Positions 9,277 to 16,377 of a DNA stretch of 35,719 nucleotides are shown here, piece by piece. Origin of the DNA: Candidatus Bacteroides merdipullorum (GTDB lineage: Bacteria; Bacteroidota; Bacteroidia; Bacteroidales; Bacteroidaceae); the NCBI GenBank assembly GCA_019116045.1, contig DXCK01000122.1, positions 1 through 35,719 of the forward strand, read 5' to 3'. The notes beneath the pieces are model-generated. The model ran no database searches, was not told the origin of the DNA, and saw only the letters and a program-made list of their open reading frames with translations. Within the stretch, counting starts at the first letter, position 1. Every line of letters starts with the position of its first letter. The translations under genes were made by a program, and so were the position numbers.

Positions 9277-9987
9277 ATGCCATACAGACGGTTGCCTAAC
9301 ACAGATCAAGCCCGGATTCGTTCACTTAAGGCGGTTGCTGCCAAATCTGATTCTTATAATGTATATGATTTGGCGGTTTCGCTGAAGACATTGCGAGAGA
9401 TTTGTAATTTCCTGCCCAAATTTGAAGCGGCACAAATATATTATACCGAGTGTTATGCCCGTCAGTCTCAGGCAGCTCCCAAGCATCAACAGCACGTCAA
9501 GGTGGCTCGTCTGTATGTGTCACACTTCATTCAGGTTCTCAATTTGGCAGTGATACGCAATGAAGTCCGTGCCATACATAAAAACTTATATGGTTTGGAC
9601 TTGCAAAACAATGTCGTGCCCGACTTGTCGTCGGAACATGCGTTGGCCGAGTGGGGGCGGAAGATTATAGAAGGAGAAACTCGGCGTACGGCACAAGGAG
9701 GTGTGCCTATCTATAATCCTACGATTGCAAAAGTAAAGGTGCATTACGACATTTTCATGGAGAGCTATGAAAAACAAAAGAGCTTGCAGGTATTGACTGC
9801 CCGTAGTCTGGAACAACTGGCTTCCATGCGCGCAGAAGCGGACGCTCTGATATTAGACGCTTGGAACCAAGTTGAGAAGAAATACGAAAAGGTAATCCCA
9901 ACAGAGAAACGAATGGAACTTTGCCGGGATTATGGATTGATTTATTATTATCGGACCGGAGAAAAGAAAAAAGAAGCAAACGTATGA
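9277..9987 (+). CDS. Conserved-looking protein of unknown function
   Basis: I do not recognise this 236-residue protein. The ATG at 9277 is preferred over the GTG directly before it. It has no signal peptide or membrane helix and is rich in Lys, Arg and Glu, so it is probably cytoplasmic. It looks largely alpha-helical, with segments such as SYNVYDLAVSLKTLREICNF and KQKSLQVLTARSLEQLASM. The N-terminus MPYRRLPNTDQAR is basic, and the C-terminal GLIYYYRTGEKKKEAN is strongly charged. Its stop overlaps the tatD start by four bases (ATGA), which implies translational coupling with a nuclease, and a nucleic-acid-related role is possible. That is inference from context only. Confidence 0.8.
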   Translation: MPYRRLPNTDQARIRSLKAVAAKSDSYNVYDLAVSLKTLREICNFLPKFEAAQIYYTECYARQSQAAPKHQQHVKVARLYVSHFIQVLNLAVIRNEVRAIHKNLYGLDLQNNVVPDLSSEHALAEWGRKIIEGETRRTAQGGVPIYNPTIAKVKVHYDIFMESYEKQKSLQVLTARSLEQLASMRAEADALILDAWNQVEKKYEKVIPTEKRMELCRDYGLIYYYRTGEKKKEANV

Positions 9988-10763
9988 GACTGGTAGATTC
10001 ACATTCACACCTTTTCCTGGAGGATTTTGACAAAGACTTGCCGCAGGTGATTGAACGTGCCAGGCAGGCAGGTGTTTCGCACATATTTATGCCTAATATC
10101 GACAGTTCGACAATAGAACCTTTGTTGCGAGTATGTGAGGAGTATCCTGGCTATTGTTTCCCCATGATAGGACTGCATCCTACGTCTGTCAACGATGATT
10201 ATGAAGCCGAATTGTCCGTGGTGAAACAACAGTTGCTTTCCAATGAACACTATGTGGCTGTGGGGGAGATTGGGATGGATCTGTATTGGGATAAAACCTA
10301 TGAGAAACAACAGCGGATAGCTTTGGAGGCTCAATTGAGCCTGGCTTTGGAGCATGATTTACCTGTTGTCATTCATTGTCGCGAAGCTTTTGAAGAAATA
10401 TTTCAAGTGCTGGAGCCTTATAAGAATACGCATTTGCGAGGTATTTGGCATTGTTTTACAGGGACAAAAGAAGAGGCTCGGCGTGCCTTATCGTTTTCGA
10501 ACTTTTTATTGGGCATCAATGGCGTAGTGACATTCAAGAAATCAGTTTTGCCGGAAGTGTTGCGCGACATACCGCTGGACAGGATGGTGTTGGAGACGGA
10601 CGCACCCTATTTGGCACCTGTCCCTCATCGGGGACAAAGGAACGAGACTGCTTTTGTGAAAGACACTCTGTTGAAATTGGCTGATGTTTTGCAAGAACAA
10701 CCTGAATACGTGGCTGAGATTACTTCTAAAAATGCACTGAGAATGTTCAGACAAGAAGGCTAA
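9984..10763 (+). CDS. tatD: TatD-family metal-dependent deoxyribonuclease
   Basis: This 259-residue TIM-barrel hydrolase belongs to the TatD/YcfH group of magnesium-dependent DNases involved in DNA repair or quality control. The start at 9984 (ATGA overlap with the previous stop) puts the metal-binding HxH motif at residues 7-9 (DSHSHLF). Later ligands are visible in VAVGEIGMDLYWD, PVVIHCREAF, IWHCFTG and LETDAPYLAPVPHRGQRNE, the complete family set. The length is typical. The N-terminal extension in the same frame back to 9921 lies inside the upstream gene and is not used. Members differ in substrate, and some act on RNA or peptide adducts, so the precise activity is open. Confidence 0.92.
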   Translation: MRLVDSHSHLFLEDFDKDLPQVIERARQAGVSHIFMPNIDSSTIEPLLRVCEEYPGYCFPMIGLHPTSVNDDYEAELSVVKQQLLSNEHYVAVGEIGMDLYWDKTYEKQQRIALEAQLSLALEHDLPVVIHCREAFEEIFQVLEPYKNTHLRGIWHCFTGTKEEARRALSFSNFLLGINGVVTFKKSVLPEVLRDIPLDRMVLETDAPYLAPVPHRGQRNETAFVKDTLLKLADVLQEQPEYVAEITSKNALRMFRQEG

Positions 10764-10851
10764 GCTTACTCAATTTCTTTAAAATATATTAAAAAGTACG
10801 TCTTTGGCAGATAAAAGCGTCTTGAATACGGAGGAAAATAAAAAAATAAAC

Positions 10852-10859
10852 TACTTTTG
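10852..10859 (+). promoter_or_regulatory. -7 box for tRNA-Ser
   Basis: TACTTTTG fits TAnnTTTG and lies 37 bases before the tRNA 5' end. I see no good -33 element at the normal distance. Confidence 0.45.
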
Positions 10860-10896
10860 CACCCGGAAAAATTGAAACCGCATTTTCACGAATGAG

Positions 10897-10984
10897 GGAA
10901 AGATGCTCGAGTGGTTGAAGAGGCACGCCTGGAAAGCGTGTATACCCCAAAAGGGTATCCGGGGTTCGAATCCCCGTCTTTCCG
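10897..10984 (+). tRNA. tRNA-Ser (anticodon GGA)
   Basis: The acceptor arms GGAAAGA (10897-10903) and TCTTTCC (10977-10983) pair, with discriminator G at 10984. The anticodon stem is CACGC/GCGTG with loop CTGGAAA, placing anticodon GGA at 10931-10933, which reads UCC and UCU serine codons. A long variable arm (ATACCCC/GGGTAT region) precedes the T arm CGGGGTTCGAATCCCCG, as expected for serine tRNAs. The length is 88 bases. The 3' CCA is not encoded and must be added after transcription. Confidence 0.96.
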
Positions 10985-11002
10985 CAAAATTGCAGTAGCA
11001 AC

Positions 11003-11045
11003 AAAAAGAACTTCTAAGGCGAACTTAGAGGTTCTTTTTCTTTTT
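11003..11045 (+). terminator. Rho-independent terminator after tRNA-Ser
   Basis: The twelve-base arms at 11007-11018 (AGAACTTCTAAG) and 11024-11035 (CTTAGAGGTTCT) pair, with one G-T pair and a five-base loop. The flanking AAAA and TTTT extend the stem, and a T-rich tract follows. It separates the tRNA from the exbB operon. Confidence 0.85.
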
Positions 11046-11091
11046 ATGGCAATTTGTAACATCAGAGCAGAAGAGGTATTTGAAAAAAAAC

Positions 11092-11099
11092 TATCTTTG
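11092..11099 (+). promoter_or_regulatory. -7 box for the exbB operon
   Basis: TATCTTTG matches the consensus and lies 36 bases before the exbB ATG. The only nearby TTTG (11079-11082) is too close to act as a -33 element, so this rests on the -7 box alone. Confidence 0.4.
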
Positions 11100-11135
11100 A
11101 GGCGTAATTTAGAATTAGATATTTATATAATCACG

Positions 11136-11930
11136 ATGAAACGTTTATTCCTATTGTTTATTTTGTCCGGCATATTGGCGTGCTTGCCTATGCAGCGGAT
11201 AGCAGCACAAGGGACTCCAGAGATTCTGCCGGTAGAAGCAACAGAGCATGTGTTGGAGAAGGGAGGAGAGTCGGAAGGCAGCATCCACAAGGTATTGAAG
11301 GTAAAGTTTATCGAAGGTTCGGCTTTCTTCATGAGCTGGATTGCCATTGCTTTTGTCATTGGGCTGGCTTTCTGTATCGAGCGGATTATTTACTTGAGTT
11401 TATCTGAAATCAATACGAAGAAGTTTGTGGCGAGTGTCGAGTCGGAACTGGAGAAGGGAGATGTCGAGGCTGCCAAGGATCGTGCCCGCAACACGCGGGG
11501 GCCGGTGGCATCCATCTATTATCAGGGGTTGATGCGGATAGACCAAGGAGTAGATGTGGTGGAGAAATCGATGGTGGCTTATGGCGGCGTGCAGTCGGGT
11601 TACTTGGAGAAGGGGTGTTCGTGGATATCGTTGTTCATAGCCATAGCGCCGTCGTTGGGTTTCTTGGGCACGGTCATCGGCATGGTACAGGCTTTTGACA
11701 AGATTCAGCAGCTTGGGGACATTTCGGCAACGGCGGTTGCGGGGGGAATGAAGGTGGCGTTGATTACTACGATTTTCGGGCTGATTGTCGCATTGATCTT
11801 GCAGGTGTTCTACAATTATATTCTTTCGAAGATAGAGGCCTTGACGAATGATATGGAGGATGCGTCGGTGTCGCTGTTGGACATGGTTATCAAGTATGAG
11901 CTGAGGTATGGGGGGCAAGGGCATGAGTGA
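11136..11930 (+). CDS. exbB: ExbB/TolQ/MotA-family proton channel subunit
   Basis: This 264-residue inner-membrane protein forms the proton channel that drives TonB. The start at 11136 gives an N-terminal signal-like helix (MKRLFLLFILSGILACLPM) followed by AAQGT. The conserved family core follows: a first helix at AFFMSWIAIAFVIGLAFCIERIIYL, a cytoplasmic domain with PVASIYYQGL, a helix at WISLFIAIAPSLGFLGTVIGMVQAF carrying the signature LGTVxGM, and a last helix at MKVALITTIFGLIVALILQVFY. The N-terminal leader is absent from the short enterobacterial ExbB. The upstream frame back to 10911 runs through the tRNA and is not coding. It overlaps the next gene by eight bases. Confidence 0.93.
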   Translation: MKRLFLLFILSGILACLPMQRIAAQGTPEILPVEATEHVLEKGGESEGSIHKVLKVKFIEGSAFFMSWIAIAFVIGLAFCIERIIYLSLSEINTKKFVASVESELEKGDVEAAKDRARNTRGPVASIYYQGLMRIDQGVDVVEKSMVAYGGVQSGYLEKGCSWISLFIAIAPSLGFLGTVIGMVQAFDKIQQLGDISATAVAGGMKVALITTIFGLIVALILQVFYNYILSKIEALTNDMEDASVSLLDMVIKYELRYGGQGHE

Positions 11931-12441
11931 TGTGGAGGAGCGGTCTTTGCGCAGGCCTGGAAGGCTGCGGATACAGAAGTTTTCGGGAGCGGTCTTGTGG
12001 CTGTTGCTGGGTGTGACGCTGTTGGTGTCAGTGTGGTTCTTCGTGGGGGGGGAGACGCCCGAAGGGCAGCGTGTGACTGGGGATGCGTCGTTGTCAGAAC
12101 CTCTGGGCACGGACGGGCTGATGGTATGGGTGTATGTGTTGCTGGGGCTCGCCTTGCTGGTGTCTGTGGCGGGTGTGGTTGTCAAGTTTGCGTTGCGTTG
12201 CGTGGTGGCTCCGCGTTCGGCTTTGCGGTCGTTGTTAGGCGTGGCCTTGGTGGCTGTGGTTTTGGCAGTGTCGTGGTGGGCAGGCAGTGGCAGCCCGTTG
12301 GCGATGCCGGGCTATGACGGTGGGGAGAATGTGCCGTTTTGGTTGAAGGTGGCCGACATGTTTTTGTACACCATTTATGTATTGATGGGCTTGGCACTGG
12401 CATTGATGGTGGGGTTTGGCATTGCCCGCAGGTTCAGGTAA
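11923..12441 (+). CDS. Four-helix membrane protein of the ExbB-ExbD cluster, function unknown
   Basis: I do not recognise a named family for this 172-residue protein. It has four clear hydrophobic helices: about residues 19-42 (FSGAVLWLLLGVTLLVSVWFFVGG), 66-87, 100-120 and 140-163. Basic N- and C-termini (RRPGRLRIQK and IARRFR) suggest that both ends face the cytoplasm. The start at 11923 gives an ATGAGTGA overlap with exbB, and a second possible ATG lies at 11908. Its place between exbB and exbD, with tight spacing, points to a role in assembling or tuning the ExbB-ExbD complex, but that is inferred from position only. Confidence 0.75.
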   Translation: MSDVEERSLRRPGRLRIQKFSGAVLWLLLGVTLLVSVWFFVGGETPEGQRVTGDASLSEPLGTDGLMVWVYVLLGLALLVSVAGVVVKFALRCVVAPRSALRSLLGVALVAVVLAVSWWAGSGSPLAMPGYDGGENVPFWLKVADMFLYTIYVLMGLALALMVGFGIARRFR

Positions 12442-12456
12442 ACGGGGGAAGGAGGA

Positions 12457-13062
12457 ATGACGATGTACAGTGGCAGGAGATTCAGGCGGGGTGTCCCCGA
12501 AATCAATTCGAGCTCGACGGCAGACATAGCTTTTCTGCTGTTGATTTTCTTTCTGATGACTACTTCGATGGATACGGACACGGGTTTGCCCCGGCGGTTG
12601 CCGGAGTGGGTAACCGAGGGGAAGAAGCCGGAGACGGTGGAGGTGCGCGAGCGGAATGTGTTGTCTGTCAGGCTGGATGCCGAAGACCGCCTGTGGTGTG
12701 ACGAGCGGCCGGTGGGACTGGCGGAGCTGCATGCTGTGGCCAGGGAGTTTGTCGAGAATCCGGATGACCGCGAGGACTTGCCCGAACGGGTGGCGACGGA
12801 GGTGCCCGGACTGGGGACGGTGGAGGTGACGAAGCGGCACGTCATCTTGCTGTCGTGCCACCGGGGGGCTACGTACAAGGCTTATGTGGCCGTACAGGAC
12901 GAGCTGGCCGGGGTGTACCAGGAGTTGCGCAATGAGTTGTCGCGCCGCTGCTGGGGGCAGGATTATGCCGACTTGCCGTCGGCCCGCCAGCAGGCCGTGC
13001 GCCTGGTCTATCCCCAGCGGGTGTCTGAGGAGACTTACGGCGGGGAAGGAGGCCGGCCATGA
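12457..13062 (+). CDS. exbD: ExbD/TolR-family protein, first copy
   Basis: This 201-residue membrane protein is a subunit of the proton channel. It has a basic N-terminus (MTMYSGRRFRRGVPEINS) and one membrane helix at about residues 22-40 (ADIAFLLLIFFLMTT). Asp23 sits at the position of the essential membrane aspartate of ExbD. A periplasmic domain follows. It is longer than typical ExbD (about 140 residues) because of extra sequence around VTKRHVILLSCHRGATYKAY and the C-terminal tail. A GGAGG stretch sits directly before the ATG at 12457, though the ATG at 12463 could also serve. It overlaps the second exbD by four bases (ATGA). The coding sequence is visibly GC-richer than the operons on either side. 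Confidence 0.9.
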   Translation: MTMYSGRRFRRGVPEINSSSTADIAFLLLIFFLMTTSMDTDTGLPRRLPEWVTEGKKPETVEVRERNVLSVRLDAEDRLWCDERPVGLAELHAVAREFVENPDDREDLPERVATEVPGLGTVEVTKRHVILLSCHRGATYKAYVAVQDELAGVYQELRNELSRRCWGQDYADLPSARQQAVRLVYPQRVSEETYGGEGGRP

Positions 13063-13547
13063 GTAGGCGTTTCGGGCGGGGGCGCAGGAGGGAGGTGCCG
13101 ACGTTGAACACATCGTCGTTGCCCGACTTGATATTCACTCTGCTGTTCTTTTTCATGCTGGTGACGAACTTGCGCGAGGCGCGGCCCAGGGTGGACTACC
13201 GCGTGCCGGAGGCGGCGCGGGCCGAGCGTTTGGAGAAGAAATCGCTGGTGACGACCATCTGCGTGGGACGGGTTGCTGAGGGTGATGCGCCCGGTGCCGT
13301 CGATGGGTTTTGCATCCAGTTGAACGACGAGCTGGCCACCGTGGACGACATCCCAGCCTTCATTGCCAGCGAGCGGGCGCGGCTGGCGCCGGAGGACCGC
13401 GGGCGTATGGTGGTGAGCCTGAAGGTGGACGGCGACGCACCGATGGGGCTGGTGGCCGACATCAAGGAGGCGTTGCGCAGGGCGGGCGCACTGAACGTCA
13501 GTTATTCGGCACGCGAGCCGGAGGCGGACAAGGCGTCGGCAGACTGA
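13059..13547 (+). CDS. exbD: ExbD/TolR-family protein, second copy
   Basis: This 162-residue protein has the same build as its neighbour: a basic N-terminus (MSRRFGRGRRREVPTLNTSS), one membrane helix (LPDLIFTLLFFFMLV) with Asp23 at the channel position, and a periplasmic domain ending in ALNVSYSAREP. The periplasmic part contains RGRMVVSLKVDGDAPMGLVADIKEALRRAG, the familiar ExbD fold. Two non-identical ExbD subunits next to one ExbB suggest that both join the same complex, perhaps as a heterodimer. This is a common Bacteroidetes arrangement, and the reason for it is unclear. It is the last gene of the operon. Confidence 0.9.
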   Translation: MSRRFGRGRRREVPTLNTSSLPDLIFTLLFFFMLVTNLREARPRVDYRVPEAARAERLEKKSLVTTICVGRVAEGDAPGAVDGFCIQLNDELATVDDIPAFIASERARLAPEDRGRMVVSLKVDGDAPMGLVADIKEALRRAGALNVSYSAREPEADKASAD

Positions 13548-13862
13548 GGGTGCGCTGCCTCGGTCGGCTCTTTCTCAAGGATTTTTTCATCAGGCTTTAT
13601 ACGGCTTCTTCGCATGGGCGGGGAGGCCGTCTTTGTTACGGTCGGAAGCATGTATTCACTGTGCTGGGAAATGTGTCTTCGTACCGTTTGAAACCCAGTC
13701 TTCGCACTGGTGGATTCTTTATTGCGCACTGCGCTATATTGTTTTCATCAGCTTGAGCATACATTTCCCCCCTGCGAGCGATGATTTCCCGCAGGGGTTT
13801 TCGGGCATGGTTGGAAGTATCCGTCGGTGGATGGAGAGGAGTGTGAGGAGTGTCCTGCCGCT
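13548..13862. other. Intergenic region between convergent exbD and acetyltransferase genes
   Basis: These 315 bases separate two convergent operons. I find no convincing gene. A short hairpin, CCAGT/ACTGG with loop CTTCGC, lies at 13695-13710, and a terminator-like hairpin lies at 13769-13801. The open frames that cross this region have unusual composition and no recognisable domain. Confidence 0.5.
13769..13801 (+). terminator. Possible terminator of the exbB-exbD operon
   Basis: CCCCTGCG (13769-13776) pairs with CGCAGGGG (13790-13797), and four T residues follow. It lies about 220 bases after the last exbD stop, which is far, so its assignment to that operon is uncertain. Confidence 0.45.
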
Positions 13863-14408
13863 TCAGTCCGGGCAGACGCCGTACACCTCTCGGTGGATGC
13901 ACGTGCGTACCCGCTCGTAGTCCCGCTCGGCGTCCAGTTCGCCGCGGGCCATCAGGAGCATGGGCAGGAAGCCGTCGCCGGGCTTGTAGGGCGGTTGCTG
14001 GTAGGGCTTGTCCCACAACCGGAAGCCCTGTCGCTGGTAGAAGCCTATACGGCGGCGGGCCAGGTCGTTGTCGGGCATCTCCACCTCCAGCACCAGCGGG
14101 CGGGGGGAGAGGTCGGCGCACAGCCGTTCGATGACCCGGGCGCCGTAGCCCCCGTTGCGCCGGGCGGGGTCGATGGCGAAGTGCTCGCCGTAGCAAAAGG
14201 TGCCGAAGTCCCAGTAGGTGAAGAACCCGACGGGTGTGTCGTCGCTGTCCAGGACGATGTTGTTGTGGAAAGCCGGCTTCGTGTCCGTGTAGAGGCGCAA
14301 CTGCTCCAGCGGCCTGTACTCCTCCGGTGGGAAGGACTGTACCATCAGTCGTTCCATGAACCGATACCAGTCGGCATCGGCAGTCGTGATACGTTGCAGT
14401 CTAATCAT
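13863..14408 (-). CDS. GNAT-family N-acetyltransferase
   Basis: This 181-residue cytoplasmic enzyme should transfer an acetyl group from acetyl-CoA to an amine. The acetyl-CoA loop motif appears as RRNGGYGARVIERL, following the strand EHFAIDPA. The C-terminal part NDLARRRIGFYQRQGFRLWDKPY is the conserved motif B region with its FYxxxGF pattern. The start MIRLQRITTADADWY is typical of the family. The substrate cannot be predicted, since GNAT proteins act on antibiotics, tRNA-linked groups, ribosomal proteins or metabolites. The gene starts 27 bases after the M64 peptidase stop on the same strand and is probably cotranscribed with it. The tail after residue 160 contains two cysteines and is not part of the core fold. 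Confidence 0.85.
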   Translation of the reverse strand: MIRLQRITTADADWYRFMERLMVQSFPPEEYRPLEQLRLYTDTKPAFHNNIVLDSDDTPVGFFTYWDFGTFCYGEHFAIDPARRNGGYGARVIERLCADLSPRPLVLEVEMPDNDLARRRIGFYQRQGFRLWDKPYQQPPYKPGDGFLPMLLMARGELDAERDYERVRTCIHREVYGVCPD

Positions 14409-14435
14409 GTTTATGCGATGTTTAAAGTCAGGTTA

Positions 14436-15716
14436 TTATTCCGTATAAAACTCAATCAACCGGCGCAAGGCCCGCTGGCAGACGGGGCAGAAGGCCGGAT
14501 ACTCGTTCGTGCGCATGCGGCAGTTGTACGAGGCGCGGTACAGCCCCCGGGCCGAGTAGGCCGCCCCTTCGTACAGGCCCACCTCGTGCATGTTGAAGTT
14601 GTCGGCCGGTGTGGGCAGCGGCGTGCCCTCGGGAATCAGGTCCTGCCACTTCGAGGCGAAGTCCACGTGCGTCGTCACGTTCTGTTCCCACGGCTCTACG
14701 TCGGTCGGATACGTATCGTTCATGACATCTTCGTCGTAGAAATACTCGTCGGCCAGCCCCCCGAAGCTGTGTCCGAACTCATGCACCACCACCGGGCGGA
14801 AGTCCTTGTGGTGAGCCGTGGTCAGCGTGTACGAATTGTAGATGCCTCCGCCGCCATACTCGTCCGTGTTGGCCAGCACGATGATGTGCTCATAGTCTAT
14901 CCCCGCCAGTGCGTCGTGCAGGGTCTTGAGGTGCGAGGTGGTCAGGTAGCGGTCGGAGTAGAACGTGCTGAAGTGCGAGCCGAAGGCCGTGCTGCGCCAC
15001 TCGCCCAGCCGCGGGATGCTCACCCCGCTGTCTGCCGACGGGCTGGCCACTGCCACGATGTTGAACCGCTTCTTCATCGAGCGGAACGGCTCGTGGTCGA
15101 ACAGGCTTTCGCAGGCTGTCTGCGCGTCGCGGTAGAACACGTCCATCTCCCCCTCCGTGTAGCCTTCGGCCACGATGGCCACGTCGATGCAGCGGTCGGT
15201 CGGTCCGTTTTTCAGCAGGTAGCGGTGCGGGCAGACATGGGCTTCTCCCTTGCGTCTTATCAGTATGTCGTTCGGGTCGACACGGTGTTGCAGCCGGGCA
15301 CGTATCTGTCTGTGCGAGTCGAACAGCGTGACTTCTACCTCCGCCGTCCGCCGGGGGAAGGGCAGCAGGAAGGTGTTTTCGAAGCCCTTGGTCGTGGTGC
15401 GTGCCTCGTCCGTCTCCAGCCATTCTTGGAAGAGTGCGGAGAACGACGTGCGGTAGATGACCGTGCCGTCTGCTGCGTCCTTCATCGTGATTTGCCCGTT
15501 GCCGGCCAATGGCAGTTCTGACAGGTGGTGGCGCCTTCCGGCCCAGCGGGGCAGTGCGGAGAGTTCGTCCACGCAGATGGCCTGCCCTTCGGCATTGCCT
15601 GTGAACAGGTAGTCGACACGCAGCGTCCGGTCGGTGAAATATTGTTCGAATGTTTGTGCCTTCGCTATCGCCAGGCAGAGGCATAGGCAGGCAAGAAGCA
15701 AGTGTCTTTTTTTCAT
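14436..15716 (-). CDS. Secreted M64-family (IgA peptidase-like) zinc metallopeptidase
   Basis: This 426-residue protein belongs to the M64 group, whose name comes from a peptidase cutting human IgA. The start at 15716 gives a classical signal peptide (MKKRHLLLACLCLCLAIAKAQ) with cleavage after AKA. An N-terminal beta-rich domain comes first, about residues 20-170. The catalytic domain follows, with CIDVAIVAEGYTEGEMDVFY and the zinc motif HEFGHSFGGLADE, where H312 and H316 bind zinc and E313 is the base. The C-terminal CRMRTNEYPAFCPVCQRAL supplies conserved cysteines. Bacteroides encode many such proteins and most have not been shown to cut IgA, so the substrate is unknown. A frame extending upstream to 15764 runs through the likely promoter. 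Confidence 0.88.
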   Translation of the reverse strand: MKKRHLLLACLCLCLAIAKAQTFEQYFTDRTLRVDYLFTGNAEGQAICVDELSALPRWAGRRHHLSELPLAGNGQITMKDAADGTVIYRTSFSALFQEWLETDEARTTTKGFENTFLLPFPRRTAEVEVTLFDSHRQIRARLQHRVDPNDILIRRKGEAHVCPHRYLLKNGPTDRCIDVAIVAEGYTEGEMDVFYRDAQTACESLFDHEPFRSMKKRFNIVAVASPSADSGVSIPRLGEWRSTAFGSHFSTFYSDRYLTTSHLKTLHDALAGIDYEHIIVLANTDEYGGGGIYNSYTLTTAHHKDFRPVVVHEFGHSFGGLADEYFYDEDVMNDTYPTDVEPWEQNVTTHVDFASKWQDLIPEGTPLPTPADNFNMHEVGLYEGAAYSARGLYRASYNCRMRTNEYPAFCPVCQRALRRLIEFYTE

Positions 15717-15739
15717 AATCGGGTGGATTTTTTCGGGGG

Positions 15740-15747
15740 CAAAGATA
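15740..15747 (-). promoter_or_regulatory. -7 box for the M64 peptidase gene
   Basis: On the minus strand this reads TATCTTTG, a full match to the Bacteroidetes -7 box, 24 bases before the peptidase ATG. No clear -33 element is seen. Confidence 0.45.
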
Positions 15748-15822
15748 CATTCTTTGCGCATCATTCATTCCTTTTCTGGTAATAAAAGTAACAGACTGTA
15801 TTTATTTTGAAGGGAAAATGAC

Positions 15823-15830
15823 TAACTTTG
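15823..15830 (+). promoter_or_regulatory. -7 box for the Lrp/AsnC regulator
   Basis: TAACTTTG fits the consensus and lies 58 bases before the regulator ATG. TTTG at 15806-15809 is only 13 bases upstream, so spacing is poor. Lrp-type regulators often control their own gene, and the 172-base divergent gap shared with the peptidase gene is the obvious place for its sites. Confidence 0.4.
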
Positions 15831-15888
15831 CATCAACTTGCAAGTTTATGCGGGGGTTAATGTTTTTTTTCAATCATAGTAATTCGCA

Positions 15889-16365
15889 ATGGGACATCAT
15901 CAATTGGATAGTTTGGACGTGCAGATTCTGAAGCTGATTGCAGACAATGCGCGTATTCCTTTCCTGGAGGTGGCGCGCGCTTGCAACGTGTCGGGGGCGG
16001 CCATCCACCAGCGCATACAGAAGTTGACCAACCTGGGCATCCTGAAAGGTTCGGAGTTTATCATCGACCCGGAGAAGATTGGTTATGAGACTTGTGCCTA
16101 CATCGGTATTTATCTGAAGGACCCGGCATCGTTTGATGCGGTGACAAAGGCGTTGGAGGCTATTCCTGAAATTGTGGAGTGCCACTTCACGACCGGTAAG
16201 TATGACATGTTCATCAAGCTGTATGCCCAGAACAACCATCATTTGCTGAGCATCATCCACGACAAGTTGCAGCCGCTGGGCTTGGCGCGCACGGAGACTT
16301 TGATTTCTTTCCACGAGGCTATCAAGCGCCAGATGCCGATATTGCCGGTGGAAGATGAGGAGTAA
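15889..16365 (+). CDS. Lrp/AsnC-family transcriptional regulator
   Basis: This 158-residue DNA-binding protein belongs to the leucine-responsive family, which senses amino acids or their products. The N-terminal helix-turn-helix runs from about residue 6 to 60 (LDSLDVQILKLIADNARIPF, then VARACNVSGAAIHQRIQKL). The RAM sensor domain covers about residues 68-150 (ETCAYIGIYLKDP, EIVECHFTTGKYDMFIKLYA). The length is normal. The gene stands alone on the plus strand, divergent from the M64 peptidase and convergent with dihydrofolate reductase. The ligand is not evident. Confidence 0.93.
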   Translation: MGHHQLDSLDVQILKLIADNARIPFLEVARACNVSGAAIHQRIQKLTNLGILKGSEFIIDPEKIGYETCAYIGIYLKDPASFDAVTKALEAIPEIVECHFTTGKYDMFIKLYAQNNHHLLSIIHDKLQPLGLARTETLISFHEAIKRQMPILPVEDEE

Positions 16366-16377
16366 GAGGGGGCGGAA

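Noticed and set aside
10911..11135. A 75-codon N-terminal extension of ExbB
   Set aside because: It would start inside tRNA-Ser and cross its terminator. The ATG at 11136 gives a normal leader helix.
12235..13113. A 292-codon minus-strand frame antisense to the ExbD genes
   Set aside because: The ExbD frames have clear membrane helices and overlapping starts. The antisense frame is His/Pro/Arg-rich with no domain.
13636..14196. A 186-codon minus-strand frame overlapping the acetyltransferase
   Set aside because: It is Arg/Pro-rich and in a different frame from the GNAT gene, with no conserved motif.
13827..15521. A 564-codon open frame on the plus strand
   Set aside because: It is antisense to the M64 peptidase and acetyltransferase genes, which have signal peptide, zinc motif and acetyl-CoA motif. 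The frame has no recognisable feature.
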